Positions 9,373 through 18,645 of a DNA stretch of 64,000 bases are shown in pieces. The position numbers were made by a program, and so were the translations under genes. The DNA is taken from positions 62,001 to 126,000 of the forward strand of contig WYDT01000009.1 in assembly GCA_013122435.1 (NCBI GenBank). Reading direction: 5' to 3'. The notes under the pieces are model-generated. The model was not told the origin of the DNA and searched no databases. It saw only the letters and a list, made by a program, of their open reading frames with translations. The number at the start of each line of letters is the position of its first letter. Position 1 is the first letter of the stretch. This stretch comes from Chloroflexi bacterium AL-N1. Its GTDB lineage: Bacteria > Chloroflexota > Chloroflexia > Chloroflexales > Roseiflexaceae.

Positions 9373-10017
9373 ATGACTGAAGAACAGGTGAAAGTAAGCG
9401 ATCTGAACTCAGATACAAACAACAGTACATCCTCTTTGGATGAGGAAAACATACATGCCTATCCTGATGAGGGTGCTCCTACCGAAGGTAGTGATGATGC
9501 TGACGTATCTGTCCAGCTTGAAGCACTGCAAAAGCGTATTGCTGAACTAGAGAAAGAGGCTGAAGAAAATAAAAACAATTGGTTACGGGCTGCTGCTGAT
9601 TATAAAAACTTTAAGCGTCGAGTTGACCAGGAACGCGTCGACTTGATTAGCCGTGCCAGTGCTGGTCTTTTGCTCAAACTACTTCCAATTGCTGATGATA
9701 TAGAACGCGCCACGGACAGCGTTACGCCTGAGGTCGCAGACAGTGCATGGTACGGGGGCTTCAAACTGATCCCTCAAAAGCTGCGGACTGTTTTAGAGAG
9801 CGAGGGTGTGACACCTATTGAGGCTATTGGACAGGAGTTTGATCCAAACTGGCATGAAGCTGTTATGTTTGATGATAGTGGTGATAGTGAATCGACATAT
9901 GTGGTTGCGGAGTTGCAAAAAGGCTATAAACTTCGTGATCGGGTATTACGACCGACCATGGTCAAAGTGGGCAACTGGGAAGCTCCAGGTGATGAGACCC
10001 CAGCAGAAGAATCATAG
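9373..10017 (+). CDS. grpE: Nucleotide exchange factor GrpE
   Basis: GrpE releases ADP from DnaK. The 214-residue protein has an acidic disordered N-terminus (about 1-50), a long coiled coil (QLEALQKRIAELEKEAEE), the conserved WLRAAADYKNFKRR segment and the C-terminal beta domain (EFDPNWHEAV, LRDRVLRPTMVKVG). A strong GGAGGAGGT precedes the ATG. It sits 36 bp before dnaK. Confidence 0.97.
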   Translation: MTEEQVKVSDLNSDTNNSTSSLDEENIHAYPDEGAPTEGSDDADVSVQLEALQKRIAELEKEAEENKNNWLRAAADYKNFKRRVDQERVDLISRASAGLLLKLLPIADDIERATDSVTPEVADSAWYGGFKLIPQKLRTVLESEGVTPIEAIGQEFDPNWHEAVMFDDSGDSESTYVVAELQKGYKLRDRVLRPTMVKVGNWEAPGDETPAEES

Positions 10018-10053
10018 TTATCAGCCCTTCGTTTCTGAGGAGTTTACAACAAC

Positions 10054-11913
10054 ATGGGCAAAATTATTGGTATCGATCTCGGCACGACGAACTCGGTAGT
10101 TGCGGTTATTGAAGGCGGTGAGCCAACTGTTATCTCCAATGCAGAAGGCAATCGTTTGACCCCCTCTGTCGTGGCAGTCAATAAGTCGGGTGAGCGTACG
10201 GTTGGCCAGGTTGCCAAACGTCAAGCAGTGACCAATCCAGAAAATACCATTTTTTCTGTCAAACGGTTTATGGGGCGCAAGCTCAATGATACGCATGTCC
10301 AACGTGACAAAGAGCTGGTGCCGTATCGCTTGGGTGAAGCTGCCAATGGCGATATTCGTGTGATTTTGAGTGGTAATGAATACGCAGCACAAGAAATATC
10401 CGCCATGGTATTACAAAAGATTAAGGCCGATGCAGAAGCATATCTTGGCGAACCTGTGACCCAGGCAGTCATTACGGTCCCAGCGTATTTTAATGACTCA
10501 CAACGTCAATCAACCAGGGATGCCGGACGGATTGCTGGCTTAGAGGTGATGCGTATTATTAACGAGCCAACCGCATCAGCACTTGCCTATGGTCTTGATA
10601 AGCAAAACACTGATCGAACGATTGTGGTTTATGATCTGGGTGGTGGTACATTCGATGTCTCGATCATGGAGCTTGGTGATGGTGTTTTCGAAGTCAAGGC
10701 GACCAATGGCGATACCCATCTGGGCGGTGATGATTTTGATCAGCGCATCATTTACTGGCTTGTGGATGAATTTCGGAAAGAAAATAATATTGATTTAAGT
10801 ATGGATCGAACAGCATTGCAGCGCTTGAAAGAGGCAGCTGAAAAAGCCAAAATGGAACTGTCTTCTGTGCTGCAAACAGAAATAAGTTTACCTTTTATCA
10901 CTGCTGACTCCACAGGTCCAAAGCACCTTAATATGACATTGTCTCGAGCCAAGTTAGAACAATTAACGAGCGATCTGATTGAACGTACGATGTCTCCTGT
11001 ACGACAAGCATTAGCTGACTCAGGGCTACGACCAAATGATATTGATGAAATCATTTTGGTTGGTGGTCAAACCCGTATGCCGGCTGTTCAGGAAACTGTG
11101 CGGCGTTTCTTCAATCGAGAATTACACAAAGGTGTGAATGCTGATGAAGTTGTTGCTATTGGTGCTGCCATTCAGGCCGGAGTTATGGCTGGTGAGGTTG
11201 GCGATGTGATCCTGCTGGATGTCACTCCGCTGACTCTGGGGATTGAAACCCTCGGCGGTGTGATGACGCCCCTGATTGAGCGCAATACAACTATCCCAAC
11301 CAGCAAAAGTCAGGTCTTCTCAACAGCAAGCGATAATCAGTCCAGTGTTCAGATACATGTCTTACAGGGCGAACGAGCTGAAGTCAAACTGAATAAGTCG
11401 CTCGGTCATTTTGTGCTTGATGGTATTCCATTGGCCCCGCGAGGTGCCCCGCAGATCGAGGTGTCGTTTGACATCGATGCGAATGGTATTGTTGATGTTA
11501 CCGCTCGTGACAAAGCGACTGGTAAAGAACAACGTATCACTATTACTGCTTCATCCGGCCTGAATGAAGAAGAAATTGATCGTATGATTCATGACTCCGA
11601 AGAGCATGCTGAAGAAGATAAACGTCGTCGTGATCTTATCGCTGCTCGCAACAACGCCGATAGCCTCGTCTATACGACAGAACGAACGTTACGTGAGGCA
11701 GAGGATCTGGTAGGAAATAAATTACGGGAAGATGTAGAAAACAAGATACGTGAGGTACGCACGGTTCGCGAGGCGGAGGATGTGGCCGAGATTCGTAATC
11801 GTTCAGCCGAATTGTCTGTATTGTTGCAGCAGATTGGCCAACTGATCCATGAAGGTCGAGTGGATGATGATCATGCTGCCGAGCCAATTAACGAGGACGC
11901 TGTTGGGAGTTAA
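10054..11913 (+). CDS. dnaK: Molecular chaperone DnaK (Hsp70)
   Basis: The ATP-dependent chaperone has the phosphate-binding [13 protein letters not shown] at the N-terminus, [12 protein letters not shown] in the middle and [13 protein letters not shown] in the third Hsp70 signature. The substrate-binding domain starts near 385 ([13 protein letters not shown]) and a helical lid follows. Length (619 aa) is normal. The extreme C-terminus ([12 protein letters not shown]) is acidic but lacks the canonical EEVD-like ending, as is usual in bacteria. GAGGAG upstream of the ATG supports the start. It works with GrpE and DnaJ encoded on either side. Confidence 0.98.
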   Translation: MGKIIGIDLGTTNSVVAVIEGGEPTVISNAEGNRLTPSVVAVNKSGERTVGQVAKRQAVTNPENTIFSVKRFMGRKLNDTHVQRDKELVPYRLGEAANGDIRVILSGNEYAAQEISAMVLQKIKADAEAYLGEPVTQAVITVPAYFNDSQRQSTRDAGRIAGLEVMRIINEPTASALAYGLDKQNTDRTIVVYDLGGGTFDVSIMELGDGVFEVKATNGDTHLGGDDFDQRIIYWLVDEFRKENNIDLSMDRTALQRLKEAAEKAKMELSSVLQTEISLPFITADSTGPKHLNMTLSRAKLEQLTSDLIERTMSPVRQALADSGLRPNDIDEIILVGGQTRMPAVQETVRRFFNRELHKGVNADEVVAIGAAIQAGVMAGEVGDVILLDVTPLTLGIETLGGVMTPLIERNTTIPTSKSQVFSTASDNQSSVQIHVLQGERAEVKLNKSLGHFVLDGIPLAPRGAPQIEVSFDIDANGIVDVTARDKATGKEQRITITASSGLNEEEIDRMIHDSEEHAEEDKRRRDLIAARNNADSLVYTTERTLREAEDLVGNKLREDVENKIREVRTVREAEDVAEIRNRSAELSVLLQQIGQLIHEGRVDDDHAAEPINEDAVGS

Positions 11914-12006
11914 TAATACTCAAATAAAACAGGATAGGTATAGAGCGTGGGTGTATAGCAACAACGTTCAGTTAACCGATCAACGTTGGCTTATCGTGAG
12001 GTTTAT

Positions 12007-13125
12007 ATGGCGGTAAAACGCGATTATTACGAAGTTCTGGGTGTACAACGCACAGCATCACAAGACGAAGTTAAGAAAGCATTTCGTAGGCTAGCACGTC
12101 AGTATCACCCAGATATCAATAAAGACCCTAGTGCTGAAGCAACATTCAAAGAGATCAATGAAGCATACGAAGTGCTCTCTGATAGTGATAAGCGTGCTAT
12201 GTATGATCGCTTTGGCCATAACGCACCTAATATGGGTGGTGGGCCAGGATACGATCCGTTTGGTGGCGCTGATCCATTTGGCACGATTTTCGAGACCTTT
12301 TTTGGTGGCGGCGGGCGTCAAACCCAGCGTGGTCCACAACGTGGTGCTGATTTACGTTATAAGATGGGTATTAGTTTTGAAGAAGCTATTTTTGGAACAG
12401 AGAACGAGATTGAGTTTCAGCGTCTTGAAATCTGTTCTGCTTGTAACGGAAACGGTGCTGAACCCGGCACAACACCAACCCGCTGCCCCCGCTGTGATGG
12501 GCTTGGCGAAATTCGCCAGCGTTCGCCACTCTTCAACATGGTAACTGTGTCCACATGTGATATGTGTGGTGGAACTGGATATATCATTCCAATGCCATGT
12601 CGTACCTGTAGTGGTGAGGGGCGTATGCGAAAGTCTCGCAAACTCACCGTCAAAATCCCTGCGGGAGTCGATAGTGAGTCCATGATTCGCATTACAGGAG
12701 AGGGTGAAGCAGGCCCGCGTGGAGGGCCATATGGCAACCTCTACGTGGTTATAGATATTCAACCTCATCCCTACTTTTTGCGTGAGGGCAATGACATCTT
12801 ATTGGAATTGCCTCTCAATGTAGCACAAGCCGCATTGGGTACTGAGATCGAAGTACCAACCATTGATGGCACTGAGCAGTTGAAAATTGCATCAGGAACG
12901 CAAACCGGTACAACCTTCCGCTTACGTGGGAAAGGTGTTCCGCATTTACGTGGCAGTGGTCGTGGTGATCAAATTGTGGTGACGCGTGTGGTGGTGCCAA
13001 ACAAACTCAACGAGCATCAACGTCAGCTCTTTCAAGAGTTGGAAGCTTCGCTAGACACAGAACAAATTGGTGATGAGAAAGATGCAAGCTTCTTTCAGCG
13101 TCTCCGGAACTCACTCGGGTTGTAG
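12007..13125 (+). CDS. dnaJ: Chaperone DnaJ (Hsp40)
   Basis: The J-domain ([14 protein letters not shown], intact HPD in QYHPDIN) is followed by a Gly/Phe region and four CxxCxGxG zinc motifs ([32 protein letters not shown]), then two substrate-binding beta domains. It delivers clients to DnaK and stimulates ATP hydrolysis. Start is placed at ATG 12007 (MAVKRDYY), with GTGAGG upstream, rather than a TTG seven codons earlier. Length is 372 residues. It is the last gene of the heat-shock operon and is followed by a terminator-like hairpin. Confidence 0.97.
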   Translation: MAVKRDYYEVLGVQRTASQDEVKKAFRRLARQYHPDINKDPSAEATFKEINEAYEVLSDSDKRAMYDRFGHNAPNMGGGPGYDPFGGADPFGTIFETFFGGGGRQTQRGPQRGADLRYKMGISFEEAIFGTENEIEFQRLEICSACNGNGAEPGTTPTRCPRCDGLGEIRQRSPLFNMVTVSTCDMCGGTGYIIPMPCRTCSGEGRMRKSRKLTVKIPAGVDSESMIRITGEGEAGPRGGPYGNLYVVIDIQPHPYFLREGNDILLELPLNVAQAALGTEIEVPTIDGTEQLKIASGTQTGTTFRLRGKGVPHLRGSGRGDQIVVTRVVVPNKLNEHQRQLFQELEASLDTEQIGDEKDASFFQRLRNSLGL

Positions 13126-13134
13126 TGGGCTATG

Positions 13135-13170
13135 AATAAGGGGGACATTGTTGTTCCTCTTATTTTCTTT
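13135..13170 (+). terminator. Rho-independent terminator after dnaJ
   Basis: A 12-bp stem with two G-U pairs (AATAAGGGGGAC / GTTCCTCTTATT, 6-base loop) is followed by TTCTTT. It lies 10 bp after the dnaJ stop and closes the heat-shock operon. Confidence 0.65.
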
Positions 13171-13197
13171 GTATCAAAGTAATGAAACCCTCTTTTT

Positions 13198-13953
13198 ATG
13201 AACATACAGCGTCTGTATTCTACGTGGTTTTGCCTGTTATTCATTACTGTAAGTATCACAAGTTGTGTTCCCCTTTCCTCTGCTTTGCCACCGGAGTCAG
13301 ATAGTACTGGGTCACTACAGTTGCCAGATAACCTCCAATCGGGACGGGTCGAGCGTGTGATCGATGGTGATACGGTCGACGTGTCTATGAATGGAGAGAC
13401 GATGCGTGTGCGACTGATTGGCATCAATACTCCTGAAGCGGTTGATCCGCGTCGACCTGTGCAATGTTATGGACGTGAAGCATCTGCTATGGCTAAACGT
13501 CTGCTGGATGGTCAATCGGTCTCTCTGGAGGCGGACGCTACACAGGATGATCAAGATCGATTCGGTCGGTTGCTACGGTATATCTGGCTTACGGATGGTC
13601 GTATGGCGAATTATGAGCTGATTGTACGGGGTTTTGCGTATGAAAGCACATACGATGACCCTTATGTGTATCAATCCGAGTTTCGACAGGCTGAACGTGA
13701 GGCTCGTGAAGCGCAACGCGGCTTATGGTCGACTGACACGTGTGGCGGGCAACGCGACCTTCCTAACGAGCAGTTGACTGTATCAGTACCTGCGACAGAT
13801 GGTGATTGCGATCCTGCCTATCCTGATGTGTGTATTCCCTCTCCTCCGCCTGCTTTAGATTGTGCTGACATTATATTTCGTCGCTTCACCGTCTTGCCGC
13901 CCGATCCACATGAATTTGATGGTAATGGTGATGGTATTGGGTGCGAAAGTTGA
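13198..13953 (+). CDS. Thermonuclease-family lipoprotein with Excalibur-like C-terminus
   Basis: The N-terminus has a hydrophobic stretch and an ITSC lipobox at C23, so the protein is probably a lipid-anchored or secreted nuclease. Residues ~48-178 form a staphylococcal-nuclease domain (VERVIDGDTVDV, MRVRLIGINTPE, DRFGRLLRYIW). The C-terminus has the Excalibur-like calcium motif (DCADI, HEFDGNGDGIGCE). It likely degrades extracellular nucleic acid. No clear Shine-Dalgarno site is seen before the ATG. It stands alone between the dnaJ terminator and the next gene. Confidence 0.87.
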   Translation: MNIQRLYSTWFCLLFITVSITSCVPLSSALPPESDSTGSLQLPDNLQSGRVERVIDGDTVDVSMNGETMRVRLIGINTPEAVDPRRPVQCYGREASAMAKRLLDGQSVSLEADATQDDQDRFGRLLRYIWLTDGRMANYELIVRGFAYESTYDDPYVYQSEFRQAEREAREAQRGLWSTDTCGGQRDLPNEQLTVSVPATDGDCDPAYPDVCIPSPPPALDCADIIFRRFTVLPPDPHEFDGNGDGIGCES

Positions 13954-14094
13954 ATTATAAGACTGGCTGTCATAATTTCGTGTTTTATACCTATTTTGAT
14001 AGATATGAGCTTTTATACTAATTGATGTCGTAAAAGTGGTAAAGTACTATTTTGTAATGGCCACATAGAACTACTCTTATAATAAGGACATTCT

Positions 14095-14103
14095 TGCTAT
14101 CAT
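14095..14103 (+). promoter_or_regulatory. Extended -10 promoter before the PhnD-like gene
   Basis: TGC followed by TATCAT, with no good -35 at the usual spacing. A TATAAT at 14078-14083 is an alternative. The surrounding 206-bp gap is AT-rich and shows no gene. Confidence 0.45.
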
Positions 14104-14159
14104 GAGTTAATTGCATATTTATAAACCACTTTACCGTATTTATTGAAAAGAGGCATAAT

Positions 14160-14897
14160 ATGAGTGGTTATTCTTTTATTGTGTGTCCTCATGATACAGT
14201 TCATGGCTCAGAAGCCTGGTATCGATTTACTCAGTATCTTGCTCAGAAGTTAGATCTCGAAATACATTTTGATCTTTCAATGGACTTTCAAGAATTTCAC
14301 GAGCGGTTAGGTTCTGCCGATATTGCGTATGCAAATCCTAAAGATACATTCAGGCTTATTGAACAGCGCAATTTTACACTTATTGCCAGAGCTGATGAAC
14401 TTTACGATGAGTTAGTCTTTGTCGCGAATACTAAAATTGCTAATCCATCAATTGAATCACTTCAGGATGCTCATATTGTCACTGTTAAGAGTATGCTACC
14501 AACCAACATTGCACTCTACATGCTCCGCAAGCAGTCAATTACACCTGCTGAGTTCATCGATGTCGAATCGTGGCTAAGTGTGATGCGGTGTGTGTGGCAA
14601 CATGAAGCTGATTATGGCATTGTGTACAAGGATACGTACGACGGTTTCTCTGACCAAAGTAAAGGGATGGTCAATGCTTTTCTCGTATCGCAGGAACAGG
14701 TAGCCTTTCATTCCATGATGATCAGTCCTGAACTCGCCTATCGGAAAAGCGATTTTGAACAGGTTTTGATCACCATGAACGAGGATCTTGTAGGACACGA
14801 GATTCTGTCACAACTCAATGCTATTCATAAATGGACAGCCATAACGGCAGATGAGATAGTACTAATGGAGCAAATATTGCATTCGTACGCAGCATAA
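14160..14897 (+). CDS. PhnD-like phosphate/phosphonate-binding protein without signal peptide
   Basis: The 245-residue protein matches the type-2 periplasmic-binding fold of PhnD-like proteins: an early strand, RLGSADIAYANPKDTFRLIE and a DELVFVANTK hinge region. Unlike transporter binding proteins it has no signal peptide or lipobox and no permease or ATPase nearby, so it should be cytosolic. A role as a ligand sensor is inferred. GAGG sits 6 bases before the ATG. A hairpin follows the stop. Confidence 0.68.
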   Translation: MSGYSFIVCPHDTVHGSEAWYRFTQYLAQKLDLEIHFDLSMDFQEFHERLGSADIAYANPKDTFRLIEQRNFTLIARADELYDELVFVANTKIANPSIESLQDAHIVTVKSMLPTNIALYMLRKQSITPAEFIDVESWLSVMRCVWQHEADYGIVYKDTYDGFSDQSKGMVNAFLVSQEQVAFHSMMISPELAYRKSDFEQVLITMNEDLVGHEILSQLNAIHKWTAITADEIVLMEQILHSYAA

Positions 14898-14916
14898 CAT
14901 CCTTTCAGTGCGCGAT

Positions 14917-14950
14917 AAAGCCGTGGACCACACACTTTGCCCACGGCTTT
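14917..14950. terminator. Bidirectional terminator between convergent genes
   Basis: A 10-bp perfect stem (AAAGCCGTGG / CCACGGCTTT) with a 14-base loop separates the PhnD-like gene from the convergent small gene. T-rich sequence borders both sides but is short. Confidence 0.65.
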
Positions 14951-14981
14951 GTTGTGTGGTGCTATGTGCGAAGGCGTAATG

Positions 14982-15197
14982 TTATTCAGCGGATGCTTCG
15001 GGTGAGCCTGGTTTGGATCGTGGGATGTTAGCCATCCAATGGGATGTGTGTGGATCAATTTGGGGCCACGTTTGCCATGTTTGCTGTGTTCTTACATCTT
15101 TGAGATCAGTCTGGTAACGCTCCCACGCTTCAAGGGGGATGATAAGTTGTGCTGTGGTATTACCCAGAGGCAGCTGTATCTCATGCTTGTTTGCCAT
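14982..15197 (-). CDS. Small hypothetical protein overlapping the sigma-BFN gene
   Basis: This 71-residue protein starts at ATG 15197, with AGGAG upstream inside the end of the sigma-BFN gene, giving a 17-bp overlap and likely translational coupling. It reads IQLPLGNTTAQLIIPLEAWERY at the start and is polar afterwards. No family recognised. The overlap makes a functional link to the sigma-BFN protein plausible. Confidence 0.6.
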   Translation of the reverse strand: MANKHEIQLPLGNTTAQLIIPLEAWERYQTDLKDVRTQQTWQTWPQIDPHTSHWMANIPRSKPGSPEASAE

Positions 15198-16326
15198 TAT
15201 AATTAATCTCCTGACCAGCAAGTGTCTTGAGGGCATCAAGCCATTGTTGTGGAATTGTTGGGTATGAAGATGATGAATCAAGCAGCTGCTGATGTATTTT
15301 TGTTGATTGTGTCTCCAGGACTTTTAGTACTTCACGTGCTACATAGATTGGGGCTTGTGTCCGTGCTACGAGCGATAAAGCATCACTGGGTCGTGCATCT
15401 ACACGAAAGGTGTGTTCACTATGAGCACATGTTATCTCAGCATAGAAGGTCTGTTCTACCAGCTTATTGATCGTAACATACTGTACCTGAGCGCCCAGAG
15501 CTTCTATCAGTTGTAATGTGAGATCGTGCGTTAATGGGCGGTGTGGTGTAACTTTCTGGAGGGCCAGTGCTATCGACAAGGCCTCAAATGGCCCGATAAA
15601 GATGGGGAGTTGCGTTTCTGATTGTGGGTCACGTAACACAACCACCTGTTGTTGTGCGAGTGGGTGTCTGCGGACTGATTCGATGGTTACCTCAATGAGT
15701 TCATCAGTCGACATTGGGCGCTCCTTTGTTGTGGGTGCTTGTAACAAGTGCTGTTGTGGTTTTAATGGTGCGAGTGTTTGTTTGAGTTGTCTCCGCCCTT
15801 TGAATAACCTACCCTTGATCGTGCTGACAGGGACACCGAGTATTTCAGCCAGTTCCGTGTAGCTATATCCCTCAAGATAAAAACCAATCACCACATCACG
15901 ATTCACCGCAGATAACTCATGGATAGCTGCAATGATGGTGTCATGAATCTCGCGTGCGATCTGAATATCTTCGGGTGTTTGTTCAAGGTGTGCCAAACTG
16001 GCTACATGGATTATCTCATCATTTAGGACTTCGATGAAGCGTATTCGACGGCGGCGCAGTGCCATCCGAGCCAGATTCGCTGCAATGGCATGGAACCAGG
16101 CACTGAAACGCTCTGGTTCCTGTAGTCGTGACAACCCAAGAAAAGCCTGGAGTGCCGCCTCTTGCGCGATATCTTCAGCCTCTGCGCGAGAGCCAAGAAT
16201 ACGTTGACATAATCGAGTGATGCTGGGGTAATAGCGTATCAACAAGCGGGTGAACGACTCGCGCTCACCAGAGAGTGTCTGTGCCACCAGCGTTGTATCT
16301 TCCCGGTTGTTGTGATACGTTTCCAT
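15181..16326 (-). CDS. ECF-type sigma-70 factor fused to a bifunctional nuclease (BFN/DUF151) domain
   Basis: Residues ~20-95 are a sigma-70 region 2 (FTRLLIRYYPSITRLCQRILG, AEDIAQEAALQAFLGL) and ~130-185 a region 4 helix-turn-helix (YSYTELAEILGVPVSTIKGRLFKGR). A linker leads to a DUF151/BFN domain (about 205-350: VVVLRDPQSETQLPIFIGPFEA, RVDARPSDALSLVARTQAPIYV). The sigma half recruits RNA polymerase to specific promoters; BFN domains have nuclease activity in the plant founder protein. No anti-sigma gene is adjacent, so the BFN domain may itself regulate the sigma half (inference). Start ATG 16326 has no strong Shine-Dalgarno site. Confidence 0.88.
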   Translation of the reverse strand: METYHNNREDTTLVAQTLSGERESFTRLLIRYYPSITRLCQRILGSRAEAEDIAQEAALQAFLGLSRLQEPERFSAWFHAIAANLARMALRRRRIRFIEVLNDEIIHVASLAHLEQTPEDIQIAREIHDTIIAAIHELSAVNRDVVIGFYLEGYSYTELAEILGVPVSTIKGRLFKGRRQLKQTLAPLKPQQHLLQAPTTKERPMSTDELIEVTIESVRRHPLAQQQVVVLRDPQSETQLPIFIGPFEALSIALALQKVTPHRPLTHDLTLQLIEALGAQVQYVTINKLVEQTFYAEITCAHSEHTFRVDARPSDALSLVARTQAPIYVAREVLKVLETQSTKIHQQLLDSSSSYPTIPQQWLDALKTLAGQEINYNGKQA

Positions 16327-16452
16327 TCTGATTAGTATGTTGCAGGGGCGGAGGAAAAAGTTACCTTGTAGAGGTAAGGTTCAGGGTAGCAGTATAAATG
16401 TACCAGTTTTTGGTGGCAGGCTATATCGGAATGTTTATGAGCCTCTCCGATC

Positions 16453-17193
16453 TCACATATGCCAATTGGCAAGAAGGGTTGGGAGTTCTGCTAGTTCTTG
16501 AATAACAGCATCGGGTGTAATGTCACCGAGCGGGAAGTCAGCATTCTGTTTCCAGATTGAGCGCATGCCCGCTGTCTGTGCACCAATGACATCTTCGCGC
16601 GCACTATCACCAACAAACACCGCGTTCGCAGGCTCAACGTCAAGTGCTGCCATCATATTCTGGAATATCTGTGGATTGGGTTTCCAGATACCGACATCAC
16701 CGGAAAAAAGCGTATATTCCAAATATGGTAACACGTGTACTTCAGCCAGATCTTCCAGATGTAATCGGGCGGGCCAGATCGTGTTTGAGATCAGGCCAAT
16801 ACGATATCCCTGCTGGCGTAAAGCGGCCAACGTTTCTACCGCACCCGGCATCACCGTTAATCCCTCACGCAGCGGACGTGCATAGCGGGTGGCTGCTTCG
16901 ACAATCATTTGCTCATCAAGGTTGAGGTTGTGGTCGCGTGCGCCAGCAGCAATCCAGTCGATCGCACGCAGGTTGATATTCCCACCAGTTGCCTGCTGCC
17001 ATCCTTCGGCCAAACGGGTGAACATCGTTTCAACAAATGTATCTTCGTGCGCTGCCATTGGATGACCTTGCTCAATAAAGTAGTGATAGACACTCCGAAT
17101 ACCTGGCGTTTCAAATTCTCGCCAGGTTCCATTACCAGGTCGTTCAAAACGGAGGAGTGTTTCTCCCATATCAAAAATAACTGCACGAGCCAC
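16453..17193 (-). CDS. HAD-superfamily hydrolase
   Basis: The 246-residue protein has HAD motif I FDMGETLL (nucleophile D8; the usual second Asp is Gly), motif II LISNT, motif III Lys in GIWKPNPQIF and motif IV GDSAREDVIGA. This fits a phosphatase or dehalogenase-like HAD with an alpha-helical cap. GTG start at 17193, with GAGG 6 bases upstream. It is the last gene of the kinase-headed run, 28 bp after the coiled-coil gene. Substrate unknown. Confidence 0.85.
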   Translation of the reverse strand: MARAVIFDMGETLLRFERPGNGTWREFETPGIRSVYHYFIEQGHPMAAHEDTFVETMFTRLAEGWQQATGGNINLRAIDWIAAGARDHNLNLDEQMIVEAATRYARPLREGLTVMPGAVETLAALRQQGYRIGLISNTIWPARLHLEDLAEVHVLPYLEYTLFSGDVGIWKPNPQIFQNMMAALDVEPANAVFVGDSAREDVIGAQTAGMRSIWKQNADFPLGDITPDAVIQELAELPTLLANWHM

Positions 17194-17221
17194 GGGAACC
17201 TCTTTCTGTATGACGACTTAT

Positions 17222-17515
17222 TTACACTGTATCGTCTGAGTCTGGTTTTGGTTTGGTTGATGCAGCAGCCACGATTTGTTGTAAGTATTGTTGCCAGGCC
17301 CGACGATTCTCATAGGTAATACGCTTGACAAGTTCGATATCGCCTTGTTCAGCCGCATCATTAGCGCGTGCGAGCGTTTCTTGAAAAGCTCGTGCCATAT
17401 CAGCGACTGCCCGCCGTAGTTCACTGTTTGCTGCTCGTTGGCGGGTCAGCTCGTCCTTTAACCAGTCTGCAAGTCGTTGGGCTTCTGCTAATTCTTGTGT
17501 TTGATCATGAGTCAT
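17222..17515 (-). CDS. Small coiled-coil protein
   Basis: A 97-residue hydrophilic protein, mostly helical with heptad-like spacing (LADWLKDELTRQRAANSEL, then ARANDAAEQGDIELVKRI) and a disordered acidic tail. No family recognised. Start is uncertain: ATG 17515 or GTG 17524; neither has a clear ribosome site, so translation is probably coupled to the FemAB gene that ends 15 bp upstream. It lies between FemAB and HAD genes on one strand. Confidence 0.62.
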   Translation of the reverse strand: MTHDQTQELAEAQRLADWLKDELTRQRAANSELRRAVADMARAFQETLARANDAAEQGDIELVKRITYENRRAWQQYLQQIVAAASTKPKPDSDDTV

Positions 17516-17530
17516 AGGTAACACATTTCA

Positions 17531-18631
17531 TTAAAACGTGCCACGCCGTAGCCAGATTGCATAAATAGTTGGCATATAGACACGATCATAAGCGGGAAGA
17601 TAGCGCACGATGTCCCCACCAAATCCTTTTTTGAAGCGATAAACACCGTATAGTGGGTCGTTACGAGCACTTTCCGCTAACTGCTCACGCTCTTGTTCAT
17701 CATCAACCGTGGCTGCTTGCCCCAATGTATCTGGGATGCCCCAGAAGTCGTATGTCTTACAACCCTTTTGACGGGCCCACTGAAAGGCGCGCCACTGGAT
17801 AGCGTGTTGGGCTCCGTTGCGAAGACCTTCCTCCGTTGACCCACTATAGAGATAGAGTGCGGTACCAGCCCAGGCGAGCACCATTGCGGTTGCTTCGGGT
17901 TCATCGTTGCGTTGGGCTACCAACAAACACGCTGAGTCTGGTGAGAAAAGGTTCCATGCGGTTTGATAATAGGCATAGCTGTGAATGTCAAAACGTGCAC
18001 GGACCCGTGTCGAGTCGAGAATTGTATAGAAGGAGTCGAGGGTGCTGGTTTGTGTTTCTACCTGAACATCGACATTTTCTCGCGATGCACGTCGGATATC
18101 TGCGCGATGTCCCTTACGTATCTTCGACAGTAACTCAATTGGGTCAGGAGTGAGATCCAGATGGATGCTACTATGGGGTTGAATTGGTTCAGCAGTGTGG
18201 AAATTGTAGCGTAAGAGCATGCTGTGTAAGTGATCTGCTTGTGGGTCCTGTTCCAGGATATTTGGTTCAATACGCAAGAAGACCGATCCAACTCGATGGG
18301 CAGTGCGATGCATTGCCGCTAGCAGCAATTGATCGACCTCTTCAATACCTGACAGCAGTGGCCCACGTGGGACATATGTCGCGGTAAGGCGAAATCTGCG
18401 GCGAAGGAGCATCTGTGCGCCCGCAACAAGACCATCTGGCCCTGCGACGGCAATACGCCGCCGCCGCCATCCAAACTGCCGCTTAAGCTCTCCCCATCCT
18501 GACGACTGCAACAGATGTCCCTGCGGATGTTGTTGTGTAAAGGCATCCCATGTATCATTGTCTGGTTCAACAATGGCGTATGTGCTATGTGATATTGAGT
18601 TCAAAGTGCTCATAGTGCTCATAGTGCTCAT
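17531..18631 (-). CDS. FemAB/FemX-family aminoacyltransferase-like protein
   Basis: The 366-residue protein has the duplicated GNAT fold of the Fem family (FTQQHPQGHLLQSSGWGELKRQFGW at the start; KIRKGHRADIRRASRENV, LYLYSGSTEEG and YDFWGIPDT later; YRFKKGFGGDIVRYLPAYDRVY at the end). Fem enzymes add amino acids from aminoacyl-tRNA to lipid II or related envelope molecules. The N-terminus is encoded by three 9-bp repeats, each with an in-frame ATG, so the exact start is unclear. It follows a PIG-L gene by 14 bp, hinting at a joint role in envelope or glycan modification. Confidence 0.85.
   Translation of the reverse strand: MSTMSTMSTLNSISHSTYAIVEPDNDTWDAFTQQHPQGHLLQSSGWGELKRQFGWRRRRIAVAGPDGLVAGAQMLLRRRFRLTATYVPRGPLLSGIEEVDQLLLAAMHRTAHRVGSVFLRIEPNILEQDPQADHLHSMLLRYNFHTAEPIQPHSSIHLDLTPDPIELLSKIRKGHRADIRRASRENVDVQVETQTSTLDSFYTILDSTRVRARFDIHSYAYYQTAWNLFSPDSACLLVAQRNDEPEATAMVLAWAGTALYLYSGSTEEGLRNGAQHAIQWRAFQWARQKGCKTYDFWGIPDTLGQAATVDDEQEREQLAESARNDPLYGVYRFKKGFGGDIVRYLPAYDRVYMPTIYAIWLRRGTF
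18605..18631 (-). repeat. Three tandem 9-bp repeats at the FemAB start
   Basis: Three exact copies of AGTGCTCAT (plus strand); on the coding strand each is ATGAGCACT, encoding Met-Ser-Thr. The repeat supplies three in-frame start codons. Confidence 0.95.
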
Positions 18632-18645
18632 TCATGCTATGCATA

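Noticed and set aside
11986..12006. TTG start for dnaJ seven codons upstream
   Set aside because: GTGAGG is correctly placed for ATG 12007, and DnaJ proteins begin near this Met.
13954..14159. Possible tRNA or small RNA in the AT-rich gap
   Set aside because: No cloverleaf, T-loop or stable long stem could be found by eye.
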